Shown here piece by piece: positions 47,473-57,355 of a stretch of DNA of 64,000 nt. The translations under genes and the position numbers were made by a program. The notes below the pieces were generated by a model. It did no database searches, had not been told where the DNA came from, and saw only the letters and a list, made by a program, of their open reading frames with translations. The stretch is from Pseudomonadota bacterium (GTDB lineage: Bacteria; Pseudomonadota; Gammaproteobacteria; Burkholderiales; Rhodocyclaceae), in assembly GCA_018241695.1 (NCBI GenBank), contig JAFEDH010000004.1:248001-312000 (forward strand), written 5' to 3'. Position 1 is the stretch's first letter, and each line of letters opens with the position of its first letter.

Positions 47473-49923
47473 TCAGAGCCCGAGTGTGGCCAGCAGTTCC
47501 GCGGCCGGCTGCGGGCGGCTGTACAGATAGCCCTGATAGAGGTCGCATCCGCGCTGGCGCAGGAAGGCGGCCTGTTCCTCGGTCTCCACGCCTTCGGCCA
47601 CCACCTCCAGATCCATGTGCCGGGCCACGGCGAGAATCACTTCCACCAGCGCGGCATCATCGGCATCGCGCGGCGCATCCTGGACAAAGGATTTGTCGAT
47701 CTTGAGTTCGCTCACGGGCAGGCGCTTGAGGTAGCTCAGGGCTGAATAGCCGGTACCGAAATCATCGATCGAGAAGCGGATGCCCAGGGCGCGCAGTTCC
47801 TGCATCCGCGCCACCGTCTGGTCCACGTCGCCGATGACCAATCCTTCGGTCACCTCCAGCACCAGTTGTGCCGGGTCGGCGCCGGTGCGGGTCAGGGTGT
47901 CCTTCACCCGCTGCACGAAATCCGTCTGGCGGAACTGGCGCGGACTGACGTTCACGGAGATTCGTACCGGCCGCTCCGCCCTGGCCAGGCGGGCGAGACA
48001 AAGACAACTCTGCTCCAGAACCCAGTTGCCCATGGTGACGATCAGGCTGGAGTTTTCCGCGATCGGAATGAAGTGGCCGGGCGGCACCAGGCCGCGTTCC
48101 GGATGCTGCCAGCGTATCAGCGCCTCGGCGCCGGTAATGGCGCCCTCCGCATCCACCTGTGCTTGCAGGTGCAGGACCAGTTCATCCCGGGCCAGGGCGC
48201 GGCGCAATTCGTTCTCGAGGCTGAAACGGGCTTCGACCTGGGCCTGCATCGATGTCTCGAAAAAATGTATGCCGTCTCCACCGGAGGATTTCACGCCGTA
48301 CATGGCGGTCTCGGCTTCCTTGAGCAGGTCGCCGACCTGTTCTTCGCCCTTGGGAAAAGTCGAGATGCCGATCGACGCCGTCAGGTGCACTTCCTCGCCG
48401 CCCACCTGTACCGGATGATGCAGGGCGGCACGCAGCCGGTCGGCCAGCGCCCGTGCCTGGTGGCCGGCTTCCTGGGCGTCGGCCAGCGGGCGGCCGATCA
48501 GTACGGCGAAGTCATCCCCGCCGAGGCATGCCAGCGTATCCTCGACCGCCAGAATGGCGCCAAAGCGCGCGGCAACGATATCCAGCAGCTGGTCACCCTG
48601 TTGGTGGCCGCGGGCGTCGTTCACCTTGCGGAACTGATCCAGATCCAGATAGAGCACGGCACCGGTCTGGCCGGTGCGCCGCCGCGTGGCCAGCGCCGCG
48701 CCGCAGCGATCGAGAAAAAGCTGGCGATTGGGCAGCCCGGTCTGGGCATCGTGATAGGCCAGGCGCTGGATTTCGGCTTCCGCCTGCTTGTGCCGGGTGA
48801 TGTCGGTCAGCGAACCCAGGTAGCCTTGCAGGCGGCCGCTCTCGTCCCACTCCGGTTCGGCCTGGATCAGCCCCCAGAGCTCCAGTCCGCTGGCGGTACG
48901 GATACGGAATTCTCCCGCGAAGGGCCGGGCGGACTGCTCATGCAGAAGTGCCTCGTTGCGCATGGTATCCAGTTCGTCGGGATGAATGATCGCCTCCCAT
49001 CCCGTATCCATGATCTGCTCCAGACCGAGCCCCGTGATCTGGCTCCAGCGTTCGCTGACATAGCGGCAGTGCCCCGCCGGGTCGGTACGGAAGATGCCCA
49101 CCGGCATGATATTGATCAGCCGGCGCAGCTCCGCTTCCCGCCCGGCCAGATCCGTCATCGTGCGCTGCAGCCGGCCGTGGGCGTCGGTAAAGGCCTGGGC
49201 CAGGCGCACCACCTCCGCCGGGCCATTGCCTGCGAGTGCGAGCGGTTCGCCGTCCGCCATGCGTCGTACCCCGTGATCGAGTTGTTGCAGCGGAGCGATC
49301 ACCAGCTTCTGCAGCAGGATCACCAGCAGCGCCGCGATCAGGACGGCAGCCCCCAGAGCGGGCAGACTGGCGCGGATCGTGGCGACGATCAGCTCGTCGA
49401 TTTCCGGATGCAGATCCATTTCAACCAGGATCAGGCCATGTTGATGGCCGCGCAGCTCGACCGCTGTGGCCGGCATCTGGAAAGGCGCCAGACTGAGCAG
49501 CCGCCATTTGTCCGGTCCGATTTTCTTCATTGTTGGCACGAGCGTTCCGGCCGGATTGGCCCGGGACCAGAGCGCCCTCGTTTCCGGCATCAGATCCGTC
49601 AGATTCCGGCCTTGCCAGGCCAGGTGGTTGGCCAGGAGCACCCGGCCCGCATCATCGGCAACCACGATGCGGGTCAGTTCCGGATCGGTGGACAGATACC
49701 CCAGTTCCGAAGCGATTTCCGGCCGGTCACTAACCAGGTTGCGTTCCGTGATACGTACCAGGCGGGCGGAAATCTGTTTGAGCCGGGCACTGCCATCGCT
49801 CTCGATCTTGTGCCGGGCGTCGCGCTGGCTCTGGGTGATGGAAAGCACGAATGCGAGGCCGAAAAGTGCCAGCACGCCCAGCAGCAGGGGGTAGCGCAGC
49901 GATATCCGGTGCAGATCGATCAT
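47473..49923 (-). CDS. membrane GGDEF/EAL c-di-GMP enzyme with PAS domain
   Basis: An 816-residue sensor. The order is: first membrane helix (about 12-30), periplasmic domain (about 31-187), second helix (about 188-208), HAMP-like region (to about 260), PAS (about 270-385), GGDEF (about 395-550) and EAL (about 565-810). The GGDEF active site reads LGGDDF (Glu to Asp) and the usual RxxD inhibitory site is absent, so the cyclase may be weak or off. The EAL part keeps [36 protein letters not shown] and VAEGVET, so phosphodiesterase activity is likely. Its ATG overlaps the stop of a periplasmic binding protein gene, which suggests ligand sensing through that protein. Confidence 0.92.
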   Translation of the reverse strand: MIDLHRISLRYPLLLGVLALFGLAFVLSITQSQRDARHKIESDGSARLKQISARLVRITERNLVSDRPEIASELGYLSTDPELTRIVVADDAGRVLLANHLAWQGRNLTDLMPETRALWSRANPAGTLVPTMKKIGPDKWRLLSLAPFQMPATAVELRGHQHGLILVEMDLHPEIDELIVATIRASLPALGAAVLIAALLVILLQKLVIAPLQQLDHGVRRMADGEPLALAGNGPAEVVRLAQAFTDAHGRLQRTMTDLAGREAELRRLINIMPVGIFRTDPAGHCRYVSERWSQITGLGLEQIMDTGWEAIIHPDELDTMRNEALLHEQSARPFAGEFRIRTASGLELWGLIQAEPEWDESGRLQGYLGSLTDITRHKQAEAEIQRLAYHDAQTGLPNRQLFLDRCGAALATRRRTGQTGAVLYLDLDQFRKVNDARGHQQGDQLLDIVAARFGAILAVEDTLACLGGDDFAVLIGRPLADAQEAGHQARALADRLRAALHHPVQVGGEEVHLTASIGISTFPKGEEQVGDLLKEAETAMYGVKSSGGDGIHFFETSMQAQVEARFSLENELRRALARDELVLHLQAQVDAEGAITGAEALIRWQHPERGLVPPGHFIPIAENSSLIVTMGNWVLEQSCLCLARLARAERPVRISVNVSPRQFRQTDFVQRVKDTLTRTGADPAQLVLEVTEGLVIGDVDQTVARMQELRALGIRFSIDDFGTGYSALSYLKRLPVSELKIDKSFVQDAPRDADDAALVEVILAVARHMDLEVVAEGVETEEQAAFLRQRGCDLYQGYLYSRPQPAAELLATLGL

Positions 49924-50909
49924 GTGTCGTGTACCGGCAGAAAACGGGCATCGGCGAGCCCGTGCAGCGGGGTATCGTTCTCCAGCAATCTCGCCTGACG
50001 CATGACCCGCAGCAGATTCGCTGCGCGGGATTCCAGATCCCCGCCGGCCGCGAGCCAGCGCTGGTTGTCGGTGGCGTCGGGCAGCGTCATGGCGCCAAAG
50101 GCGGCCTGAAGCTCAGGTGCGGAGAGGAACAGGCGGCGGGCGAGCTGTGGCGCAACCTTCTGCGGATCGCGCAGATATTCCATACGTCCGCCGAAATGGG
50201 CGGCGAGCAGTGCGCGCACCGCGGCAGGGTTGATATCCAGCGCGCGTTTGCAGAAGGCGAATACGTCGATGATGTGGCCGGGCCGGGCGCTGGAGTCGAA
50301 CAGCACCCGTCCACCCGCAGCCCGCAGGCGGGTGGCAGCCGGCTCGTAGGTGATGACGGCATCGACCTCATGCCGGGTGAAGGCATCGACATGCCGGTCC
50401 GCGGTGACGTAGATCTTTTCGATGTCGCCCGGCGTCAGGCCGGCCGCCATCAGGGCATCGTCGAGCATGATGGCGCCGGTACCGGTGTACTCGACACCGA
50501 TCCGTCTGCCGCGCAGTGCGGACAGCGTATCGATGCCGGGCCGGGCGATCAGGACGTCGCCGCCGAGCGAAATGTCGACCACGGTGCAGACATGCAGTTC
50601 CACCCCCGCGGCACGGGCGCTGAGCACCTCGTCCAGTGTGAGCGCGGCGCCGTCCAGGGTGCCGGCGATCAGGGCCAGGAGGGAGTCACTGGCGGCAGGC
50701 ATTTCCACCAGACGGACTGCCGGTTCCGGTAGCAGGCCCTGCTCGCGCGCCAGAAAAATGAATTCGTAACCGGGCCAGGGATGGACGCCGAAGCGCAGCA
50801 TGGGTGGGCTTGCCGGATGGCAGCCGGCCAGTCCGGCCAGGCCGGCAGAAATCCCGGTGGCCATGGCTGCGCCAAGAAAGCGGCGCCGGTTGATTCTGCC
50901 TTTCGTCAT
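49920..50909 (-). CDS. ABC-type substrate-binding protein (NMT1/ThiY-like), Tat lipoprotein
   Basis: A 329-residue binding protein. The N-terminus [14 protein letters not shown] is a twin-arginine signal, followed by a possible lipobox LAGLAGC. The mature part has [21 protein letters not shown] and [19 protein letters not shown], the NMT1/SsuA-like opening in which small organic ligands (thiamine precursors, sulfonates, taurine and others) are bound. No ABC permease or ATPase is nearby. Instead the gene overlaps a GGDEF/EAL sensor, so it probably acts as a sensing partner and not as a transport component. Start ATG 50909. Confidence 0.85.
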   Translation of the reverse strand: MTKGRINRRRFLGAAMATGISAGLAGLAGCHPASPPMLRFGVHPWPGYEFIFLAREQGLLPEPAVRLVEMPAASDSLLALIAGTLDGAALTLDEVLSARAAGVELHVCTVVDISLGGDVLIARPGIDTLSALRGRRIGVEYTGTGAIMLDDALMAAGLTPGDIEKIYVTADRHVDAFTRHEVDAVITYEPAATRLRAAGGRVLFDSSARPGHIIDVFAFCKRALDINPAAVRALLAAHFGGRMEYLRDPQKVAPQLARRLFLSAPELQAAFGAMTLPDATDNQRWLAAGGDLESRAANLLRVMRQARLLENDTPLHGLADARFLPVHDT

Positions 50910-50983
50910 AGGTGGCGAGTCTATCCGATTCCCGGCCGGGCGCCGCCACGTCACGATGCTTCGGGTTCATGGTTCAATGGGGC

Positions 50984-51784
50984 ATGAACACAGCCATCCC
51001 CGAACGTTGTCCCAAATGCGGCCATCCGGCCGGCGTGGAGGAACAGGCTGCCGGCATCTGTTCCGGGTGCGGGCTGGTGTTCGCCAAATGGCAGGCCCGG
51101 GAACATTTTGTACCGCCGGCAGCGTTGCACCGTGCCGCCGCGGAGAAGGCCATCCACGCAGCGACCCCGGCGGGAGGCCCCACCTGTCTGGCCTGGTGGC
51201 TGGATGCTCCGCTTGCGGTTTCGCGTGGCTTCCTCATCGGCCGCCTGCTGATCTGGATTTTCATTGCCTTGTGGGCGCTGCGTCTGGGGTCACTGGACTA
51301 TCGTACCGACGCCCTGTCCGAATCCTTCATGCACCTGATCCTCCTCCCGATCCATGAGGCCGGCCACGTCTTTTTCATCCCCCTCGGGCAATTCATGACC
51401 GTGCTCGGGGGCAGCCTGTTTCAGGTTCTGCTGCCACTCATTTGTGGCGCGGTGATGCTGCTCCGGCAGCAGGACCGCTTCGCCGCCGGTCTGGGGCTGT
51501 GGTGGGCGGGTGCATCCCTGGTGGATCTTTCAGCGTACATTTACGATGCCGCCGATCCGGTCCTGCCTCTGATCGGCGGCGGCACCGGAGCGGACAGCTT
51601 TCACGACTGGATATTTCTCCTCGATCATTTCGGTACGGTCGCCCGTTCCCCGGTGTATGCCGGTCGCGTACATGTTTTCGGCATCCTGATGATGGTCTTC
51701 GGGTTGACCTGGGCCGCCCTCGTGCTCTGGCGTCAGCATGGCAGCCGTATCGACCGCTCCTCCGGCCTTGACCCGCCCCTATGA
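50984..51784 (+). CDS. membrane protein with zinc ribbon and HEAGH motif
   Basis: A 266-residue protein. The N-terminus holds two CxxC pairs ([13 protein letters not shown] and [12 protein letters not shown]), a zinc ribbon. After a polar linker come hydrophobic helices, one with [18 protein letters not shown], a HExxH motif as in M50-like intramembrane metalloproteases. Later acidic residues ([14 protein letters not shown]) could supply a third metal ligand. I cannot assign a substrate, and it could also be a non-proteolytic relative. ATG 50984. It is divergent from the binding protein gene. Confidence 0.7.
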   Translation: MNTAIPERCPKCGHPAGVEEQAAGICSGCGLVFAKWQAREHFVPPAALHRAAAEKAIHAATPAGGPTCLAWWLDAPLAVSRGFLIGRLLIWIFIALWALRLGSLDYRTDALSESFMHLILLPIHEAGHVFFIPLGQFMTVLGGSLFQVLLPLICGAVMLLRQQDRFAAGLGLWWAGASLVDLSAYIYDAADPVLPLIGGGTGADSFHDWIFLLDHFGTVARSPVYAGRVHVFGILMMVFGLTWAALVLWRQHGSRIDRSSGLDPPL

Positions 51785-51806
51785 AGGCATCGCCGCCCCG
51801 GCTAGA

Positions 51807-52388
51807 ATGCGCAGCGTGAGCAGCGTTCTGGAAACGGTCGATCTGACCAATCATTTTCTCATCGCCATGCCGGCCATGGCGGACCCGCACTTTTCCCGTA
51901 CCCTGACCTTCATCTGCGAGCACAACACGGATGGCGCGCTGGGCATCATCGTCAATCGCCCGATGGAGATGAATCTGGCCGACCTCTTCGAGCGGGTGGA
52001 CATCGCACTCGAAGTCCCCGACTTCAATGGCCTGCCGGTCTATTTCGGCGGCCCGGTTCAGGCCGATCGCGGCTTTGTCCTGCACCGTCCCTCCGGCAGC
52101 TGGCAATCCTCCATGCTGGTCGGTGGCGATCTGGCGCTGACCAGTTCGCGCGACATCCTCGCCGCCATGGGCAGCACCGGAGAGCCGGCCGAATTCATCG
52201 TCACCCTGGGCTATGCCGGCTGGACCGCCGGCCAGCTCGAATGGGAACTGTCACAGAACGCCTGGCTTACGGTGCCGGCGTCTCCCGCCGTAATTTTCGA
52301 TCTGCCGCCGGAAGAGCGTCTGGCGGCCGCCATGCAGCTCCTCGGGGTGGATTTCGCCAGACTCTCCGATGTCGCCGGTCATGCCTGA
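51807..52388 (+). CDS. yqgE: YqgE/AlgH family protein (DUF179)
   Basis: A 193-residue conserved protein of unknown function. It has [40 protein letters not shown], the central [17 protein letters not shown] and the end [15 protein letters not shown], all typical of YqgE/AlgH. ATG 51807 is given, but a TAGAAT box at 51803-51808 overlaps it; if that is a real -10, translation would begin later, for example at GTG 51816. It is followed by ruvX and pyrB as in many beta- and gammaproteobacteria. Confidence 0.9.
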   Translation: MRSVSSVLETVDLTNHFLIAMPAMADPHFSRTLTFICEHNTDGALGIIVNRPMEMNLADLFERVDIALEVPDFNGLPVYFGGPVQADRGFVLHRPSGSWQSSMLVGGDLALTSSRDILAAMGSTGEPAEFIVTLGYAGWTAGQLEWELSQNAWLTVPASPAVIFDLPPEERLAAAMQLLGVDFARLSDVAGHA

Positions 52389-52821
52389 GGCGGTGGTGCT
52401 GGGTTTCGACTTCGGTACCCGCCGCATCGGCGTCGCCGTTGGCGAACCGTTCCTGGGCAGTGCCCGTCCCCTGACCGTGATCGACGCAGAAGCCAACACG
52501 ACGCGCTTTGCCGCCATTGACCGGCTTGTCTCGGAGTGGCGCCCCGGCTGCCTCGTCGTGGGCATCCCCCTGGCTGTTTCGGGCGAGGCCCACGAAATGA
52601 CCCATCGCGCCGAACGCTTCGCGCGCCAGCTCGAAGGCCGCTACCGTCTGCCCGTGCATCGGGTGGACGAACGATATTCCTCCACCACGGCCGAAGCACA
52701 GCTCGCCGCCAATCGTCAGGGCTGGCGTGCGCGCCGGGAAACCCTTGATGCCGAGGCCGCCGCGGTGATCCTGCAAAGCCATTTCGCTTCCCAACCCCGG
52801 CCTGCCACGGTCACGCCATGA
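52381..52821 (+). CDS. ruvX: Holliday junction resolvase-like protein RuvX (YqgF)
   Basis: A 146-residue RNase H-fold protein, implicated in pre-16S rRNA 5' end processing. It has [18 protein letters not shown] (catalytic Asp), [19 protein letters not shown], and the [14 protein letters not shown] and [11 protein letters not shown] acidic sites. ATG 52381 overlaps the yqgE end by eight bases; ATG 52369 is also in frame. Its stop overlaps the pyrB start (ATGA). Confidence 0.93.
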   Translation: MPEAVVLGFDFGTRRIGVAVGEPFLGSARPLTVIDAEANTTRFAAIDRLVSEWRPGCLVVGIPLAVSGEAHEMTHRAERFARQLEGRYRLPVHRVDERYSSTTAEAQLAANRQGWRARRETLDAEAAAVILQSHFASQPRPATVTP

Positions 52822-53783
52822 ACCACGCCAATCCACAGATCAACAAGCACGGCGAACTACAGCACCTGATTACCATCGAGGGACTGCCGCGCGAGGTGAT
52901 CGAACATATTCTCGATGCCGCCCGGCCCTTCACCGAACTGGCCGGGGAAGAGGAAAAAAAGCTGCCCCTGCTGCGCGGCAAGAGCGTGTTCAACCTGTTT
53001 TTCGAAAATTCCACGCGCACCCGCACCACGTTCGAGATTGCCGCGAAGCGGCTCTCGGCGGATGTGATCAACCTCAATATCAACACCTCCTCCACCGCGA
53101 AGGGTGAAACCCTGCTCGACACGGTGGACAACCTGGCGGCCATGCAGGCCGACATGTTCGTGGTGCGCCACGCCGCGAGCGGCGCGCCCTACCTGATCGC
53201 CCAGCACCTGGCCGCCACCGGACGCAACCACATCAGCGTGGTGAATGCCGGCGACGGTCGCCACGCCCACCCGACCCAGGCCCTGCTGGACATGTACACC
53301 ATCCGTCACTACAAACGGAGCTTCCATGACCTCACCGTGGCCGTCGTGGGTGACCTGCTGCATTCACGGGTGGCGCGTTCCCAGATCCACGCCCTGTCCA
53401 TCCTCGGGGTACCCGAAATTCGCGCCATCGGCCCCAGGACCCTGATGCCCGCCGGCGTCGAACGCATGGGGGTGCGCGTGTTCAACGACATGCGTGAGGG
53501 CCTCAAGGGAGTGGACGTGGTGATGATGCTGCGCCTGCAGAATGAACGCATGCAGGGCGCCCTGCTGCCCAGCCCGCAGGAGTATTTCAAGAACTACGGC
53601 CTGACCCCGGAGAAACTCGCACTGGCCAAGCCCGATGCCATCGTGATGCATCCGGGACCCATGAACCGGGGTGTGGAAATCGATTCGGCGGTGGCCGACG
53701 GCGGCCAGGCGGTGATTCTGCCCCAGGTCACCTTCGGCATTGCGGTACGCATGGCGGTAATGAACATGCTGGCGGGAAATTGA
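52818..53783 (+). CDS. pyrB: aspartate carbamoyltransferase catalytic chain
   Basis: A 321-residue enzyme joining carbamoyl phosphate and aspartate in pyrimidine synthesis. It has the carbamoyl-phosphate motif [19 protein letters not shown], the [14 protein letters not shown] loop, [12 protein letters not shown] and [12 protein letters not shown]. The downstream pyrC' is catalytically degenerate, which fits the class A ATCase type, where PyrB forms a dodecamer with PyrC'. It overlaps ruvX by four bases and lies one base before pyrC'. Confidence 0.96.
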   Translation: MNHANPQINKHGELQHLITIEGLPREVIEHILDAARPFTELAGEEEKKLPLLRGKSVFNLFFENSTRTRTTFEIAAKRLSADVINLNINTSSTAKGETLLDTVDNLAAMQADMFVVRHAASGAPYLIAQHLAATGRNHISVVNAGDGRHAHPTQALLDMYTIRHYKRSFHDLTVAVVGDLLHSRVARSQIHALSILGVPEIRAIGPRTLMPAGVERMGVRVFNDMREGLKGVDVVMMLRLQNERMQGALLPSPQEYFKNYGLTPEKLALAKPDAIVMHPGPMNRGVEIDSAVADGGQAVILPQVTFGIAVRMAVMNMLAGN

Positions 53784-53784
53784 G

Positions 53785-55077
53785 ATGAAGCTCCAGATCA
53801 GGAATGGCCGTCTTGTCGATCCGGCCAGCAAGACCGACAGACAGGCCGACCTTTTCATCGCCGACGGCCGCGTGGCCGGCATCGGTCGCGCACCCGCGGG
53901 TTTCGACGATCAGGCGACGGTGGGCACCATCGATGCCAGCGGCTGCGTGGTCTGTCCCGGGCTGGTCGATATTTCCGCCCGCCTGCGCGAACCGGGGTAC
54001 GAATACAAGGCCACGCTGGAATCCGAAATGGCCGCCGCGGTTGCCGGCGGTGTGACCAGCCTGGCCTGCCCGCCGGATACCGATCCGCCGCTGGATGAGC
54101 CCGGGCTGGTGGAAATGCTGATTCACCGTTCGCGTCATCTGGAATTCGCCAAGGTGTACCCCATGGGTGCGCTCACGGTGAAGCTGGAAGGCCAGTACAT
54201 CACCGAAATGGCCGAACTCTCCGATGCCGGATGCATCGCTTTCAGCCAGGCCAATACCACCATCGTGGATACCCAGGTGTTGCTGCGGGCGATGCAGTAC
54301 GCCGCCACGTTCGACTATCCGGTCTGGCTTTCGGCCCAGGACCGGTATCTTGCTCATAACGGTGTGGCGCACGATGGCGAAGTGGCGGCCCGTCTGGGTC
54401 TCGCCGGCATCCCCGTCGCCGCCGAAACCATCGCACTGGCCACTCTCCTGCAACTGGCGCGGGAGACCGGCGTGCGCCTGCACATACGTCACCTCTCTTC
54501 CGCCGCTGCGGTGGAAATGGTGGCAGGCGCGCGCGCGGCCGGGATCGCTGTGACCTGCGACGTGGCGGCGCATCATCTGCACCTGTGTGACCATGACATC
54601 GGTTACTTCAATCCCCACGCGCACCTGACGCCGCCGCTGCGCAGCCAGCGGGATCGTGAAGCGCTGCGTACCGGGCTGGCCAACGGCACGATCAACGCGG
54701 TCTGCTCCGACCATACCCCTGTGGATGATGACGCCAAGCAGGTTCCCTTCGCCGAAGCCGAGCCTGGCGCCACGGGCCTCGAACTGCTGCTGCCCCTGAC
54801 CCTGAAATGGGGTACGGAGATGAAGCTGCCGCTCTCCGACACCCTGTCCCGCATCACCTCGGCACCGGCCCGGCTGCTGGGCATCCCGGCGGGCCGCCTG
54901 GCCGTGGGCGATCCTGCCGATGTGTGCGTTTTCGACCCGGAAGCCGAATTCCGGGTCAGCCGCGAGTCGCTGCGCAGCCAGGGCAAGAACACCCCTTTCC
55001 TCGGGCAACTGCTGCGCGGCCGTTCCCGTTACACGCTGATCGATGGAGTGCTGGCGCATGACGGCAGCTGGAACTGA
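53785..55077 (+). CDS. pyrC': dihydroorotase-like protein, probably non-catalytic (PyrC')
   Basis: A 430-residue amidohydrolase-fold protein with the dihydroorotase order, but the zinc motif DxHxHLREPG reads DISARLREPG, so both metal His are lost (to Ser and Arg). Other relics remain: HLSSAAAVEM, CDVAAHHLHL and SDHTPVDDDAK. In Pseudomonas such PyrC' proteins lack activity and are needed to assemble active ATCase with PyrB. The gene starts one base after pyrB, which supports this role. A working dihydroorotase must be encoded elsewhere. Confidence 0.88.
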   Translation: MKLQIRNGRLVDPASKTDRQADLFIADGRVAGIGRAPAGFDDQATVGTIDASGCVVCPGLVDISARLREPGYEYKATLESEMAAAVAGGVTSLACPPDTDPPLDEPGLVEMLIHRSRHLEFAKVYPMGALTVKLEGQYITEMAELSDAGCIAFSQANTTIVDTQVLLRAMQYAATFDYPVWLSAQDRYLAHNGVAHDGEVAARLGLAGIPVAAETIALATLLQLARETGVRLHIRHLSSAAAVEMVAGARAAGIAVTCDVAAHHLHLCDHDIGYFNPHAHLTPPLRSQRDREALRTGLANGTINAVCSDHTPVDDDAKQVPFAEAEPGATGLELLLPLTLKWGTEMKLPLSDTLSRITSAPARLLGIPAGRLAVGDPADVCVFDPEAEFRVSRESLRSQGKNTPFLGQLLRGRSRYTLIDGVLAHDGSWN

Positions 55078-56128
55078 AAGGCAGCGGGTGCCGGCAATGG
55101 CACCTCTCACCCTGGAGCAGGAGGAGCTGCGGGGGTTGTCGCGCACCGTGGCCGAAATCGAGTGGCTGCTGCTGGCGCTGGTGCTGCTCTACCACCTTTT
55201 CTCCGAGGGCAACTACGAAAGCCGTCCGGCCCTGGCCATGGCGCTGTTCTTCTACGCTGCCGCGATCATGGGATTTCGCTACACGCATGTGTTCCGGCAG
55301 GAAACACGCTGGAAGCTCGCGGTCGAAACCTGGATCATGACGGCCTTCATCACCTGGTCCCTGCGCTATACCGGCGGTCTGGAGAGCCCGCTGCTCAACT
55401 GCTATCTCATGGTGATCATCACCAGCGCCCTGGCACTGGACAAGCTCACCACCCTGCTCGAACTCTGCCTGGTCGCGGCGTGTTTTGTCCTGCTCGGTGA
55501 CCCCGGACTTTCGCATGGGGCCGTCACTCCGGGTTATGTAGGAGGCATGTTCGCCAAATTTGCCCCCTTTGTTCTCGTGGCCTACATCACCACCCTGTTT
55601 TCGGCCGACATCCGTTATGGCCTGACCCGGATCCAGCAAATGGCGGAAACTGACGAACTCACCGGCGTGCTCAACCGGCGCGGCTTCGCCGCGATCGCCG
55701 ACCGCCTGCTGGCGCAGGCCCAGCGCTATCGGCGCCCGCTGAGCGTGTTGATGATCGATTCCGACAATCTCAAGCAGATCAACGACCACTATGGCCACGA
55801 GGCCGGCGACCATCTGCTGAAGGATCTGGTCCGCAACACCCTGACCCAGCTGCGATCCACCGACGTGCTGGCGCGTCTGGGCGGCGACGAATTCGCGGTG
55901 CTGCTCCCCGAAACACCCGCCGCCGGCGCGCAGGATGTTGCCCAGCGCATTCTGCATGCCGTGGCGGATAACCCGCTCGTGCTGGGCAGCCAGCAGATTC
56001 CCACCACGGTCAGCATCGGTATCGCCGTCTATCCCGAGCAGGGCGGCAATCTGGACACGCTGCTGGCCAATGCCGACCGCCATCTCTACCGCGCCAAGCA
56101 GTCCGGACGGAATACGATGGCGCAGTAA
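55058..56128 (+). CDS. membrane diguanylate cyclase
   Basis: A 356-residue protein with an N-terminal membrane domain of about six helices (about 25-185) and a C-terminal GGDEF domain (about 200-355). It has DELTGVLNRRGF, the IDSDNLKQINDHYGHEAGD metal/nucleotide site and the intact RSTDVLARLGGDEFAVLLPE, which includes the RxxD inhibitory site five residues before GGDEF. It should make c-di-GMP with product inhibition. ATG 55058, inside the pyrC' end, has a GGAG-like site; ATG 55097 is an alternative. Confidence 0.9.
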   Translation: MTAAGTERQRVPAMAPLTLEQEELRGLSRTVAEIEWLLLALVLLYHLFSEGNYESRPALAMALFFYAAAIMGFRYTHVFRQETRWKLAVETWIMTAFITWSLRYTGGLESPLLNCYLMVIITSALALDKLTTLLELCLVAACFVLLGDPGLSHGAVTPGYVGGMFAKFAPFVLVAYITTLFSADIRYGLTRIQQMAETDELTGVLNRRGFAAIADRLLAQAQRYRRPLSVLMIDSDNLKQINDHYGHEAGDHLLKDLVRNTLTQLRSTDVLARLGGDEFAVLLPETPAAGAQDVAQRILHAVADNPLVLGSQQIPTTVSIGIAVYPEQGGNLDTLLANADRHLYRAKQSGRNTMAQ

Positions 56129-56151
56129 GGAGCGATCGCGCCGGAGTCAGG

Positions 56152-57327
56152 CTATTTCAGCGCATCCGGCCGCTCGATGTCCGTCGCCTGGCAGCCGGCG
56201 GGTGCGTTGACCGGGTTGCAGCGCGCGGGGGTGCCACCGGGTACGGCGATGCGGAAGGTCGGGTTGATGGTTGTATCGGGGACTTCGTAATCGGTACTGA
56301 CAAACTGTGCGCCGCTGGCGAAAGCCTTTTCAGCACGGCGGTAATCGTTGTGGCGCGCTTCCACCGTGTTGGCGTCACTGCGGGTACGGACGATGAATCC
56401 CTGGCTGACCAGGCGGCGGATATCCGCTTCATGCCGGACCGGATCGTCCATGAGCACGAAGGCGGCATCCGCCCGGTCGGGGGATGTGTTGGGGAACAAC
56501 ACCCGGCCCCTGAGGCTGCCATCGGCACGCAGATAGTCGCGGTGCTGGCGGTCGCCGGCAATGCAGTTGCAGCCGGTGAACAGGAACTTGCCCCGGCTTT
56601 GCGCCAGGGTGGGCCATGCGCCGGCCAGCACGGCCTCGCGCAGGGTCGGATACTGGCCCTGCACGTCATCCGGCGTGATCAGGCGATCAGGTGGAAGCAC
56701 CGAGCGGATTTCGGCATCCAGGGCATCGTAGTCGGCGGCCTGCCAGGGCTTCATGGGCAGGTAACGGGTAGCGAAGAAATCGAGATCCTTGATTTCGATC
56801 ATCACCATCAGCGGCACATGGCGCGGATGCGCATCGGACCAGCGTTTGAGCTGCCCGAGGCATTCCTCCAGGGTCAGGCAGGAGCTCTGCGCATCCACCT
56901 GGGCGATATGCAGCACTTTCAGGCCGGGCGCCCTGAGCGCGGCGCTGCCGGTATCCGGGTTGGCACCGACCTTGGCATAGAGCGGCCGGTAGGCGTAGTT
57001 GCCGCCCTGCGGATCGGACCAGACATCAAGTTCGAACTGGCGCACGCCAAGGTCGAGCTGCTGTGTCAGGGTGGGATGGCGGTAGTTCACGATTTCAGCC
57101 AGTTCGGGGTAGCTGCCACGCAGCACTTCCAGCGCCGGCCCGGTGGGCGGCTCGGGGTGGTAGCTGTTGTGCGTGCCCAGTACCTGCATCTGGTTCAGAT
57201 GCAGAACCGTATCCTTGGGATAGGGGTCTGCAGCGCAGGCCGGGTTCGCACCAATGCAGAGCAGGAGGAGCGGGAGCAGGCACGAGGAAAACCGCGCAGG
57301 CAGGCGTGAAAACAGGCGGGGAAGCAT
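56152..57327 (-). CDS. secreted Ca2+-dependent PI-PLC-like phosphodiesterase
   Basis: A 391-residue protein with signal peptide (FSSCLLPLLLLCIGANPACA). The mature part matches the calcium-dependent PI-PLC type: QVLGTHNSYHPEPPTG (catalytic His), LDLGVRQFELDVWSDPQGG (metal-binding Glu/Asp) and VLHIAQVDAQSSCLTLEECL. Such bacterial proteins act on phosphoinositol lipids or have unknown targets. Start ATG 57327 is preferred; the frame is open to 57399 but overlaps yggU. It is the last gene of a minus-strand run yggS-proC-yggT-yggU, but may be separate. Confidence 0.85.
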   Translation of the reverse strand: MLPRLFSRLPARFSSCLLPLLLLCIGANPACAADPYPKDTVLHLNQMQVLGTHNSYHPEPPTGPALEVLRGSYPELAEIVNYRHPTLTQQLDLGVRQFELDVWSDPQGGNYAYRPLYAKVGANPDTGSAALRAPGLKVLHIAQVDAQSSCLTLEECLGQLKRWSDAHPRHVPLMVMIEIKDLDFFATRYLPMKPWQAADYDALDAEIRSVLPPDRLITPDDVQGQYPTLREAVLAGAWPTLAQSRGKFLFTGCNCIAGDRQHRDYLRADGSLRGRVLFPNTSPDRADAAFVLMDDPVRHEADIRRLVSQGFIVRTRSDANTVEARHNDYRRAEKAFASGAQFVSTDYEVPDTTINPTFRIAVPGGTPARCNPVNAPAGCQATDIERPDALK

Positions 57328-57355
57328 GTGGGTGGGCAGATACACGGCGCTCTCC

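Noticed and set aside
47866..49998. 710-codon open frame on the plus strand opposite the GGDEF/EAL gene
   Set aside because: Antisense of a multi-domain protein whose PAS, GGDEF and EAL motifs are all on the minus strand.
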